From: Desulfovibrio litoralis DSM 11393
Lineage (GTDB): Bacteria; Desulfobacterota; Desulfovibrionia; Desulfovibrionales; Desulfovibrionaceae
Reading direction: 5' to 3'
Assembly (NCBI RefSeq): GCF_900143255.1
Contig: NZ_FRDI01000002.1
Coordinates: 482,154-546,153, forward strand
Length of the DNA: 64,000 bases
This document shows positions 50,038-58,115 of this stretch, in pieces. Made by a program: the position numbers and the translations under genes. Below the pieces are notes generated by a model that was given only the letters and a program-made list of their open reading frames with translations, ran no database searches and was not told where the DNA came from. How positions within the stretch are numbered: the stretch's first letter is position 1; each line of letters starts with the position of its first letter.

Positions 50038-50590
50038 TAGTCTCTTTTTTTAGAAGGGGTTCTTGAGTGGTGGTTTCTACTTGAGGGGCTTCTCTCTCTG
50101 CCGTTGCGACTTGTCTACATTGAGGACAGAGGCTTAAAAGGGGCATCATATCGAGAGATTTATCTGTATAAATTTTTAAAACCAATTCAGGTGGCAATCT
50201 ACGCATAGGGGCATCGCAGGAGCGACAACGAGAATATGGGATAAAGTGGTGTTCAGCATTATCATATTTTTTGCTTTGAAGGTGGGCATTATGCCAATCA
50301 TTGCTTAGTGTAATCGCCTTAGTCGGGCAGTAATGACGACACATACCACATAAAGCACAGGTGTTGTGCCAAACGGAAAAGCTATAACCTTGTTTGTTTT
50401 TATCTGGTTCTATATTAATCGCTCTTCCGGCACAAACGTGTTTACAAATACCACAGCCGACACACTTTGACGGGTCAACAACAACACGCCCTCTAAAGCG
50501 TTTTGGAGTCGGAGCTTCACCTAAAGGGAAAATTTGAGTTGAAGGACCTTGCTTTAAGTTTCTTCCTAATATCTTAAGAAATTTAAACAT
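50027..50590 (-). CDS. cooX: Hydrogenase iron-sulfur subunit CooX (NuoI-like)
   Basis: A 187-aa protein with two 4Fe-4S motifs, CVGCGICKHVCAGRAI and CALCGMCRHYCPTKAI. Another Cys set, CRSCDAP and CPQC, could be a zinc site. I start at ATG 50590, with AAGGAG six bases upstream. A longer frame to 50626 overlaps cooL further. It passes electrons from CooL to the donor. Overlaps with cooL and cooU show translational coupling. Confidence 0.9.
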   Translation of the reverse strand: MFKFLKILGRNLKQGPSTQIFPLGEAPTPKRFRGRVVVDPSKCVGCGICKHVCAGRAINIEPDKNKQGYSFSVWHNTCALCGMCRHYCPTKAITLSNDWHNAHLQSKKYDNAEHHFIPYSRCRSCDAPMRRLPPELVLKIYTDKSLDMMPLLSLCPQCRQVATAEREAPQVETTTQEPLLKKETNDE

Positions 50591-51050
50591 GTTGTTCTCC
50601 TTGTGGAATAAATGCTTTACCTTCAAGCTTTGCTAACCAGACGGCTTTAGCTAAAAGAACGCCTTCTATAATTGCCTGAGGGCGAGGGGGACAACCGTTA
50701 ACATTTACATCAATGGGAATATAGCGATCAAGAGGTCCGCAAATAGAGTGTCCTCCGGCAAAAACTCCACCGCTGATAGGGCAAATTCCCACGGCAACAG
50801 TTACTTTAGGTTCAGGAATTTCCTCCCAAACTCTTAAAACTTTATCCCTTACTTTTAAAGTAAGAGGTCCGGTTATTAAGACAATATCAGCATGTCTGGG
50901 ACTTCCACAATATTTACAACCTAGACGTTCAACATCATAACGCGGTATACAGGCTGTTGTTGCAAGTTCAACGTCGCAACCGTTGCATGAGCCGGCATTA
51001 ATACGAAAAAGCCAAGGGGAACGAACGGATAATTTGTCTAATATATTCAT
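50583..51050 (-). CDS. cooL: Hydrogenase small subunit CooL (NuoB-like)
   Basis: A 155-aa small subunit. The proximal 4Fe-4S ligands are CNGCD (CxxC), CKYCG and the Cys in VGICPISGGVF, as in NuoB/EchC. It should contact CooH and take up electrons at the Ni-Fe site. It overlaps cooX by 8 bp and follows cooK by 9 bp. Confidence 0.92.
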   Translation of the reverse strand: MNILDKLSVRSPWLFRINAGSCNGCDVELATTACIPRYDVERLGCKYCGSPRHADIVLITGPLTLKVRDKVLRVWEEIPEPKVTVAVGICPISGGVFAGGHSICGPLDRYIPIDVNVNGCPPRPQAIIEGVLLAKAVWLAKLEGKAFIPQGEQHV

Positions 51051-51059
51051 GTTAATCTC

Positions 51060-52040
51060 TTATATTCCGCACCAAACGAGAAAAAGACTGAGCAGTGCGA
51101 GTAGGGTTGGAACTTTTAAATAAAAAGAAAGGGCTTGTTCAATTCTAAAACGACCGGTAGCCGACTTGACCAAAGTAATAACTATTAGCATAAGTGCAAG
51201 GGTTTTAAGGCAAAACCATAATATATTTATTACAATACTGTCTGAAATAGTGCCGGGAAAAAACATAACAATGCCAAAACCTAAGACTACAAACATTTTT
51301 AAGGCACTTGTAAGACTGAAAAAACCTAAAGCAGGACCGGAATATTCCAAAAGAGGTCCTTCGAGAATTTCGGTTTCTGCTTCGGGAATATCAAAAGGAG
51401 CTACTCCCATAGTACCGGGTAAAAAAGCCAAATATGCTAAGAATGCGGGGAAAAGGCTTAAAGATAAACCAAAAGAACCGTTGTCTTTTTGATATTCAAT
51501 TACTCTTGCCAGAGAAAACTCTGCCGTTCCGTCTCCGCCTACTTTCATGGCAACAGCCAAGATAATGATTAATAAAGGAACTTCATAAGCCAACATAATG
51601 CTCATTTCTCGTGAAAAACCAATTGCACCGAAAGGTGAGCTTGATGCTGAACCTGCAATCATTAAGGCGATTGCGGGAAGTGGCAACAGATAAAAGAATA
51701 CTAACATATCACCCATATATTCCATTCCGTTATACGCGCCGGGAATAGGTAATAACGCCGCACAAACCGCCATTCCCGTTAGTCCGATAATCGGAGCTAT
51801 AAAAAAGACAGTCGGGTTGGCAGTAGCCGGAATAATTGTTTCTTTGGTGCAAAGCTTGGCAAAATCATAAAAAGGTTGACTTAAAGGCGGTCCAACTCGA
51901 CGTTGTAAACGAGCCTCTATTTTTCGGTCAATTCCTTTGAAGTATAAACCGACAAACAGGGCAAATATTCCACCGGGAAAAATTATCAGATGAAATAATC
52001 CTGTTATTATTTGTAGTAATAAAGACGGAAACTCATTCAT
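51060..52040 (-). CDS. cooK: Hydrogenase membrane subunit CooK (NuoH-like)
   Basis: A 326-aa membrane protein with about eight helices. The conserved family segment RKIEARLQRRVGPPLSQPFYDFAKLCTKE is near residues 34-63 and MGVAPFDIPEAETEILEGPLLEYSG near 215-240, as in NuoH/EchB. It links the soluble arm to the ion-pumping arm. It follows cooM by 43 bp. Confidence 0.92.
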   Translation of the reverse strand: MNEFPSLLLQIITGLFHLIIFPGGIFALFVGLYFKGIDRKIEARLQRRVGPPLSQPFYDFAKLCTKETIIPATANPTVFFIAPIIGLTGMAVCAALLPIPGAYNGMEYMGDMLVFFYLLPLPAIALMIAGSASSSPFGAIGFSREMSIMLAYEVPLLIIILAVAMKVGGDGTAEFSLARVIEYQKDNGSFGLSLSLFPAFLAYLAFLPGTMGVAPFDIPEAETEILEGPLLEYSGPALGFFSLTSALKMFVVLGFGIVMFFPGTISDSIVINILWFCLKTLALMLIVITLVKSATGRFRIEQALSFYLKVPTLLALLSLFLVWCGI

Positions 52041-52083
52041 ATATACTCCGAAACTATGTTGTTATAAAAAAACTATAACTTGT

Positions 52084-55000
52084 TTATTGTTTAAAATATT
52101 TAGCTATTTGTTGTTTAATTGTTGTGATTATTGAAATAGGACCGCTATAAAGACTTTGTGCATTTTCTTGAAGATTAAGTTCTTCGGGAGGAATACCACA
52201 GGTGTGAATGTCTGTGATGCGTTGCTTTGTGCTTAAACTTAAGAGTAAATAGCGTGCACCAAAAAATACAACAAAGAATAAAACAGCTGTTATTGTGGCA
52301 TTCCATGCACCACTCCCTGAGCTTATACCCCAGAGTGCAATATCAAGCGTTTGAAGGTTGAAACCTTCTAAAACCATATTGATCGGTGCTAAGAATATTC
52401 CGGGAAATATACTGGTTATTATACAGCCAACAGCTAAGATATTCATGGATAAAATCATACCTTTTGGCGGGTCTGTAACTATAATGTCTTTTTCTGCTTT
52501 GACACTTTGTCCTAAAAATGCGGTATGCATAAACTTGGCAAAATATGCCAAAGTTATAACGCTTCCAACTAAAGACAAAATAGCCAAGAGTACATAGCCT
52601 TGTTCCATCAAAGCGTGATAGATAATCCACTTAGACGTAAAACCGTTACTTGGAGGTATTCCGATAACGCAAAACGCACCAATCGCAAAAAGAGCAAAGG
52701 TTTTTGGCATTTGCCTGCCAAGCCCGCCAATTTCGTTTAAGCTGTGTTTTCCCGTTTGCAAGATTAAGGCTCCTGCGACCAAGAAGAGTAAGTTTTTAAA
52801 CAAGACGTGGTTTAAAAGGTGTAAAAGACCGCCGGCTACGCCCAGAGGGGTGCAAAGAGCCAAGGCAAGAACCATATAACCAAGCTGGCTAACCGTTGAA
52901 TAAATCAACATTCTTTTTATATCTGTTTGAACAACAGCATAAGCCGCCGCCATCACAATAGTAATTCCGCCTATCCAAAGAACGGCTTCCATTAAAACTT
53001 CACGGCTGATCATGCTTGTAAAAAACACAACACCGCCCATAGCAAGGAAGAGTTTTATAAGCCCAAATAAAGCACTTTTTAATAAAACTGACGAGATATA
53101 GCCGGAAACAGGCGTAGGAGCAGTAGCGGGGTGCATCTGAATGTCAATTCTAAAAGGTAGTTGGGCGGCTTTCATGATAAAACCTATAGCCAATAAAGTA
53201 ACGATGCCCGTGATGGTTGCGTTTGACAATCCACTTTTTGCCAAAGCTGTAGGAAGCTGAGAAAACTCTACTGTTCCAACAGTAACAGAGAGAAAAGCTA
53301 TTGCTAAAAAGATAAAGCTTGCTCCGAGTACGTTAAAGAAGAAATATTTAAACCCTTCACGTAGGGCCGCTTCATTTTCTTCATGCACTATAACGAAGTA
53401 TAAACTCCAAGAACTCATTATTTCCCAGAAAAAGAAGAAGTTAAAGAGGTCTGAACTAAGGGCAACGCCGACTAAACCGGCACACATGAATAAAAAGAAA
53501 CCGTAAAAACGCCATTGACTGTGGCTGTGAAGCATATAGTCAGTGGCATAGTGCATATTAATAGCACCAACTAAAGGAATAATAAGAGCAAAAATAAAAG
53601 ATAAAGTATCAAGAGAACGTCCAAACAACAGAACACAGGCGGAGGTTGCCAATAAAATCAAAGTTGTATATTTCCCCGATAATATAGGGAGTGGACGCTT
53701 AATACAGATAGCTACGCCGCCTAAAAGCAAGATTAAAGAAGGTATTGACCAACTTGTTTTAAGTAGAGGCGGAAGAGAGGCTAAACTTAGTTCCGCTCCG
53801 TTCAAGGTTGTTTGTACGATTGGTAAGATGAGGCTTAGTCCTAAGTTAGGGAACAAGCCAAGTAAAATACATAAACCTGCCAAAATGCCTAAAGGAATGC
53901 GTATTGCGAGAGAAACTTCCGTAATATCTTGTCTGTTGCAAGGTTCAAAGACCAAAACCCTGATAATTCGCATATAGTATACACAGCCGGCAAGGCTTGC
54001 CATAAGCATTAATGCGGCTAAAAACATACTTTTTTCAGAAAGAGCCATAATCATCAGATATTTACTCATAAATCCGGCAAAAGGCGGTAAGCCCATAATA
54101 CTGAGCAAACCGATTACCATACAGGTTACGGTAAACGGCATTACTCGACCAAGCCCTTTAAAATCACTTAGTTTTTGTCCGCCGGCTCTTAAAATCAAAG
54201 CTCCTGAACCTAAAAACAGTAAATCTTTCATGATTGCATGATTTAAAACATGAAACAAGGCACCGGTTGTGGCAAGAAGAGAACAGACACTCAAGGTTAA
54301 AGTAATTTCCCCGATTTGTCCCATTGTTGAGTAAGCAAACAGACGCTTTATATCCTCTTGTTTTAATGCCATAAATTCGCCGTATGCCATCGTGGTTGCA
54401 CCGACTAGGGTTAAAAGAGAGAAAATAAATGTGCTGATGTTTGAGCTTTCTCCCTGCCATGTGTTGGCAGCTCCCATAACCAAGAAGATAAGCAATACTA
54501 TTCCAAAAATTCCTGCTTTGGTTAAAACACCGGAAAGCGGGGCTGAAATAGAAGAAGGGGCGGCCGGGTGTGCAACCGGCAACCAAGCATGACCCGGCAT
54601 TAAACCGGCTTTAACACCAAAAGCAATTAAAGCACTGAAAGCAGAAATTGAGAGTGCAAAACCAGAAATTGTGCCAATACTTGCGTTTATTTCCGCCCAG
54701 TTAAACGAACCTGTTGTTTGAGAAAGATAAAGTAAAACAGGTAGTAAAAACGTAGCGGCAGCAGTACACATAATGAAATATAGTTTTGCGGCTTTATCGG
54801 CGGCTTCTGTTCCTTGATAAGCGATCAAAACGTAAGAAGAAAGGGTCATTAGCTCCCAAAACACAAAAAAACTTAAACTGTGCGAGGTTGTTGCCAGACC
54901 AAATAATGAGCCAAATAAGATAAAAAAGAAAAACGTATATTTTGATTCTTTAATAGCAGAACCAAATCCTTTTTTACTCTCAGCAAAATAACCATAAGAA

Positions 55001-55887
55001 TATGACCAAACTAAAAGTCCTATTCCGCTTATAATACAGGCAAATAACCTTGAAAGCGGATGACCGTATTGAACTGTCAAGGCACAGACGAGTGTTAAGG
55101 CAAGAATGCCTCCACCTGCGGCATAAGCATATAATCTATTGAATTTGCGTAAGAAAAATAAGGCAAAAGCACTAACAAACAAAAGCAAAGTTCCAAAATT
55201 CCACTCAACGGAAATATGAGGCAAGCTTTCAAGAGAATATCCACTAAAACTTACAGCCATATTGACAAGGCTGTGTCCGAATATACCCATTAAAATCAGG
55301 GCAATACTTAATATTCCCGTTAATAGATTGTTTCCGGATCCAAAACTTTGTTTTTCTTCCGCAAAAGTTCCAAGCCCAAGCCAAATAGGTTGAACAAGAC
55401 GCACGGTAGCTATTGCTGAGATAATGTTTGAAATTACTAGAATCAAGCTCAACATGGGTTGATTGGTTTCAAAAACCGCATACATAATTAAAGGTTTTGC
55501 ATCAGGGGTTAAGAACGGGCTGATGCCGATTGCCGCAAACATAGAGAAAGCGAATAAAAGAGCTGAAAGAGGGCGGGAGTTTGATATACCAGAAAGTTCG
55601 TTGATGTTTTTTGTTCTTGCATAGGCACAAACTTGGTTGAGGCTTAAATAAGCGAGCAGGCGAGCAACGCCGATATATAAGACGCATAAAAATGCACCGG
55701 AAAATCCGCCTAAGCCTCCTAGCCCCAAGCCAAAGAAAAAAGTTGAAACATCAATACAACTTGTCCATTTAAACTGATACTTGGCATTGTTAATGTTTTG
55801 AAATAATTTAAAAACACTAAATCCTAAGATAAAAAGACCCAAAACGATAAAAAAAGTAGAGTTGAGAGAGTTGTTGATATGAACCAT
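52084..55887 (-). CDS. cooM: Giant hydrogenase membrane subunit CooM (two antiporter-like modules)
   Basis: A 1267-aa protein of the NuoL/HyfB-antiporter family. It is similar in size to the CooM of Rhodospirillum, which also joins two modules. The first module (about 1-690) has WELMTLSSYVLIAYQGTEA, the conserved PGHAWLPVAHPAAPSSISAPLSG (Lys and His channel residues nearby) and KRLFAYSTMGQIGEI. The second (about 730-1267) has WEIMSSWSLYFVIVHEENEAALRE, HPATAPTPVSGYISSVLLKSALFGLIK and KRMLIYSTVSQLGYMV. Each module should move protons or sodium ions. Its start is ATG 55887; AGGAA in the leader is the ribosome site. Confidence 0.95.
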   Translation of the reverse strand: MVHINNSLNSTFFIVLGLFILGFSVFKLFQNINNAKYQFKWTSCIDVSTFFFGLGLGGLGGFSGAFLCVLYIGVARLLAYLSLNQVCAYARTKNINELSGISNSRPLSALLFAFSMFAAIGISPFLTPDAKPLIMYAVFETNQPMLSLILVISNIISAIATVRLVQPIWLGLGTFAEEKQSFGSGNNLLTGILSIALILMGIFGHSLVNMAVSFSGYSLESLPHISVEWNFGTLLLFVSAFALFFLRKFNRLYAYAAGGGILALTLVCALTVQYGHPLSRLFACIISGIGLLVWSYSYGYFAESKKGFGSAIKESKYTFFFFILFGSLFGLATTSHSLSFFVFWELMTLSSYVLIAYQGTEAADKAAKLYFIMCTAAATFLLPVLLYLSQTTGSFNWAEINASIGTISGFALSISAFSALIAFGVKAGLMPGHAWLPVAHPAAPSSISAPLSGVLTKAGIFGIVLLIFLVMGAANTWQGESSNISTFIFSLLTLVGATTMAYGEFMALKQEDIKRLFAYSTMGQIGEITLTLSVCSLLATTGALFHVLNHAIMKDLLFLGSGALILRAGGQKLSDFKGLGRVMPFTVTCMVIGLLSIMGLPPFAGFMSKYLMIMALSEKSMFLAALMLMASLAGCVYYMRIIRVLVFEPCNRQDITEVSLAIRIPLGILAGLCILLGLFPNLGLSLILPIVQTTLNGAELSLASLPPLLKTSWSIPSLILLLGGVAICIKRPLPILSGKYTTLILLATSACVLLFGRSLDTLSFIFALIIPLVGAINMHYATDYMLHSHSQWRFYGFFLFMCAGLVGVALSSDLFNFFFFWEIMSSWSLYFVIVHEENEAALREGFKYFFFNVLGASFIFLAIAFLSVTVGTVEFSQLPTALAKSGLSNATITGIVTLLAIGFIMKAAQLPFRIDIQMHPATAPTPVSGYISSVLLKSALFGLIKLFLAMGGVVFFTSMISREVLMEAVLWIGGITIVMAAAYAVVQTDIKRMLIYSTVSQLGYMVLALALCTPLGVAGGLLHLLNHVLFKNLLFLVAGALILQTGKHSLNEIGGLGRQMPKTFALFAIGAFCVIGIPPSNGFTSKWIIYHALMEQGYVLLAILSLVGSVITLAYFAKFMHTAFLGQSVKAEKDIIVTDPPKGMILSMNILAVGCIITSIFPGIFLAPINMVLEGFNLQTLDIALWGISSGSGAWNATITAVLFFVVFFGARYLLLSLSTKQRITDIHTCGIPPEELNLQENAQSLYSGPISIITTIKQQIAKYFKQ

Positions 55888-56060
55888 AACACTTCCTGTA
55901 TTAACTATAGTATACCTCTAAAAACAGCCGTCCTGACAGTTTTTAGAGAAGACTCGCCACAATAAATTTGGCTTCGTCTTACATTTTCAATGCCTTGCAT
56001 GATTTGAAAATAGCGGCACGTCCTGTGCCACACGGAAATTTCTAAAAACTAGATATTTCC
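55887..56060 (-). promoter_or_regulatory. Structured leader of the coo operon: hairpin array with AGGA loops
   Basis: Read on the minus strand, five hairpins follow one another: 56060-56034, 56029-56015 (GGCAC-AGGAC-GTGCC), 56011-55983, 55980-55949 and 55948-55916 (loop AGGAC, 55930-55934). A sixth at 55903-55887 (TAATAC-AGGAA-GTGTTA) holds the cooM Shine-Dalgarno in its loop. Three pentaloops contain GGA, in contexts close to the CsrA/RsmA consensus (ACARGGAnGU). The rest of the gap up to 56328 is AT-rich with no gene. Confidence 0.65.
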
Positions 56061-56328
56061 TATAGTAACTGTTTTAAAAGTTTTTATTTTATTCACTATA
56101 TTTTTACTTGTTTGCAAATAAAAACTGTTTAATTCTAGCCCCTTATAAATCGCAAGCATCAATACTTGAATATTAAATAATATGCAACCATATTGAATAG
56201 ATTTTTAGTTTTGCGTGAAGTTCATGTGTATTATTTCACAACCTAAAAGTCAAGATGAAAAAAATTATTTTTATTATTGTTTTATTTGTGATATAAGAAA
56301 AAAATTCAAATAATAAGGTGGTGTTAGA

Positions 56329-56985
56329 GTGAAGGTTCAAGCAAAGGGTGTAGAGTTGTTTTATAAAAAATCAGGACAAGGTAAAGCGTTGATCCTTTTA
56401 CATGGCAATGGTGAGGATCATCATATTTTTGATAAAATTTCAGAAAAATTAGAAAATAATTTTACCGTTTATGCGATAGATAGTAGGAATCACGGTGAAA
56501 GTACAAAGACAACTAACTATGATTATGAGGTCATGGCAGAAGACCTTGGTGCTTTTATTCACGCTTTAAAAATCGCCCCTGTCAATATCGTTGGTTTTAG
56601 CGATGGTGGAATAATAAGTTTGTTGCTTGCCATGAAAGATTCAGGCTTAGTTGAAAAGATGGCTCTTTTAGGCGTAAATTTAAAGCCATCTGATTTTACT
56701 GATGAGAGTTATCAGTTTTTAAAAGAAACTTATGAACAGACGCAAGACCCGCTTTTTAAACTTATGTTGGAACAACCGAATATCGAGTTGACAGACCTTA
56801 AAAAGATTAAAGTTCCAAGTCTGATTATTGCGGCTGAAAATGACTTATATCGTCCCGAATTATTTAGAGAACTTAATCATGCCTTAAAAGGTTCAAAGCT
56901 TATGATTATGCAAGGTCATAGCCATGACAGCTATATTGTAAACCAAGATCTTTTGTATGAGGATTTACTGGCGTTTTTTCAATAA
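56329..56985 (+). CDS. Alpha/beta-fold hydrolase
   Basis: A 218-aa hydrolase. The oxyanion His-Gly is in LILLHGNGEDHHIF. The nucleophile elbow is GFSDGG (Ser), the acid is likely the Asp in AAENDLYRP and the His is in MQGHSHDSY. It starts at GTG 56329, with AAGGTGG upstream. Substrate unknown; related proteins act as esterases or haloperoxidase-like enzymes. It stands alone. Confidence 0.88.
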   Translation: MKVQAKGVELFYKKSGQGKALILLHGNGEDHHIFDKISEKLENNFTVYAIDSRNHGESTKTTNYDYEVMAEDLGAFIHALKIAPVNIVGFSDGGIISLLLAMKDSGLVEKMALLGVNLKPSDFTDESYQFLKETYEQTQDPLFKLMLEQPNIELTDLKKIKVPSLIIAAENDLYRPELFRELNHALKGSKLMIMQGHSHDSYIVNQDLLYEDLLAFFQ

Positions 56986-57017
56986 TTTTTTGTATATTTT
57001 GGGTGCTAATACGTTCA

Positions 57018-57749
57018 TTAATAATCCACAGTATCACACAAAACAAATCCATCAATAAATTCTACAAAACTGTTAGCTATAAAGCCCAAGTAAGCTTTGG
57101 CAACCGTGTCATCGTCCTGTTCCATTATGTTAACGCTTTTTATGCACCAGTAATAAATCTTGCCCTTATTTTCCTCACCAAAACCAATCAGAATATAGTT
57201 TCCTCCCGGACCACGCCCAATGGGTAATGTTTCCTTAGGAAGATGCTCCTTCCATGTTTCCAAGTTATACTGCAAGGTTTCCGTGGGGAATTCGGCATGT
57301 TCATCATAACTAAAAAAGTTATTAAACAAGCGGTACTCTTCGTCAGGGAAAACACCATTGTTGGTAGGCCAAAAGACCTTAAAGCAGTATGAATCATCAC
57401 ATTCCGTCATGTGTTTATTTACGTTCCTACCATTAGCGTGCAAAAGGTAGTCTCTATACTGCTCTGGCAGGGGAGCCTGAATCATTTTTTCTATTTTTAC
57501 AATATCAAAAGGGGTTAAGGTGGGTGTATCTTCGAGTCTAAACTCTATTCCACCATCAAGTAAATCTTTGAACTGCGACATAAAAACAACCTCGCTTTGC
57601 TTTAAGTGTAACCCATTAAGAATTTTTGGGTTAGCATTTATATCTTCTGTAGTAAGCGTTTTTCTGTTTATACTCATGGCATTAGCTTCTAAGCAAAATA
57701 TACACATAAAAATAGCACAGAGAAGAGCAGAGTTTAATTTTATCCACAT
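57018..57749 (-). CDS. Exported SMI1/KNR4 (SUKH)-family protein
   Basis: A 243-aa protein with a signal peptide (SALLCAIFMCIFCLEANA, cleavage after residue 24). The SUKH/SMI1 core has VKIEKMIQAPLPEQYRDYLLHANG (about 87-110) and IGRGPGGNYILIGFGEENKGKIYYW (the typical G-D/N motif). The final LGFIANSFVEFIDGF is also typical. SUKH proteins are immunity proteins against nuclease toxins. An exported form is unusual and would act in the periplasm. It sits after the duplicated 3' end of the cytochrome gene. No toxin is near. Confidence 0.85.
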   Translation of the reverse strand: MWIKLNSALLCAIFMCIFCLEANAMSINRKTLTTEDINANPKILNGLHLKQSEVVFMSQFKDLLDGGIEFRLEDTPTLTPFDIVKIEKMIQAPLPEQYRDYLLHANGRNVNKHMTECDDSYCFKVFWPTNNGVFPDEEYRLFNNFFSYDEHAEFPTETLQYNLETWKEHLPKETLPIGRGPGGNYILIGFGEENKGKIYYWCIKSVNIMEQDDDTVAKAYLGFIANSFVEFIDGFVLCDTVDY

Positions 57750-57762
57750 ATACAGTCCTTAT

Positions 57763-58067
57763 TTTGATCAAGTCGAAAATTTACTTTTGATTGCCCTAAA
57801 ATATTATCTTTTAATCCTCGATTAGTGGGTGATGTGCGGACATTTCCATTTCACTGTTATGACACACGGCACAATTGTTTTTTGCTCCTAAAGGTTTTGC
57901 AAGATTTTGGTATTGCAAAGGAATTGAGTTGGCTCTTGTGTTTTGTTCGATAGAGTGATATGCCGGCGTTCCGTTAACAGCCACGACTTTATTAACCGTC
58001 ATCATCGGATAAATAGCGTGTGGAGAACCATGACAGGCGGAACAACGCACTATACCCATTTCATCAC
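57763..58067 (-). pseudogene. Duplicated 3' end of the heptahaem cytochrome gene
   Basis: Tandem copy of 58068-58372: 305 bp with seven differences. Five lie in the coding part and all five are third-base, synonymous changes. It encodes the last 82 residues, with two CXXCH motifs (CSACH, CAVCH), from an internal ATG (58059) to the stop (57811). It has no signal peptide or start of its own. Confidence 0.9.
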
Positions 58068-58115
58068 TTTGATCAAGTCGAAGATTTACTTTTGATTGCC
58101 CTAAAGTATTATCTT

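Noticed and set aside
51166..51492. A 108-codon plus-strand frame opposite cooK
   Set aside because: Shadow of cooK, whose NuoH-like motifs are clear.
52343..52630. A 95-codon frame within cooM
   Set aside because: Alternative frame of a well supported gene.
54164..54586. A 140-codon frame inside cooM on the same strand
   Set aside because: It lies wholly within the 1267-aa cooM frame, which has continuous family similarity; the composition of the shorter frame is not protein-like.
55916..56060. CRISPR-like repeat array before cooM
   Set aside because: The hairpins differ in sequence and length; there are no regular repeats or spacers. A structured leader explains it better.
57811..58059. 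An 82-residue dihaem cytochrome as a separate gene
   Set aside because: It is a duplicate of the 3' end of the heptahaem gene with no start region, signal peptide or ribosome site.
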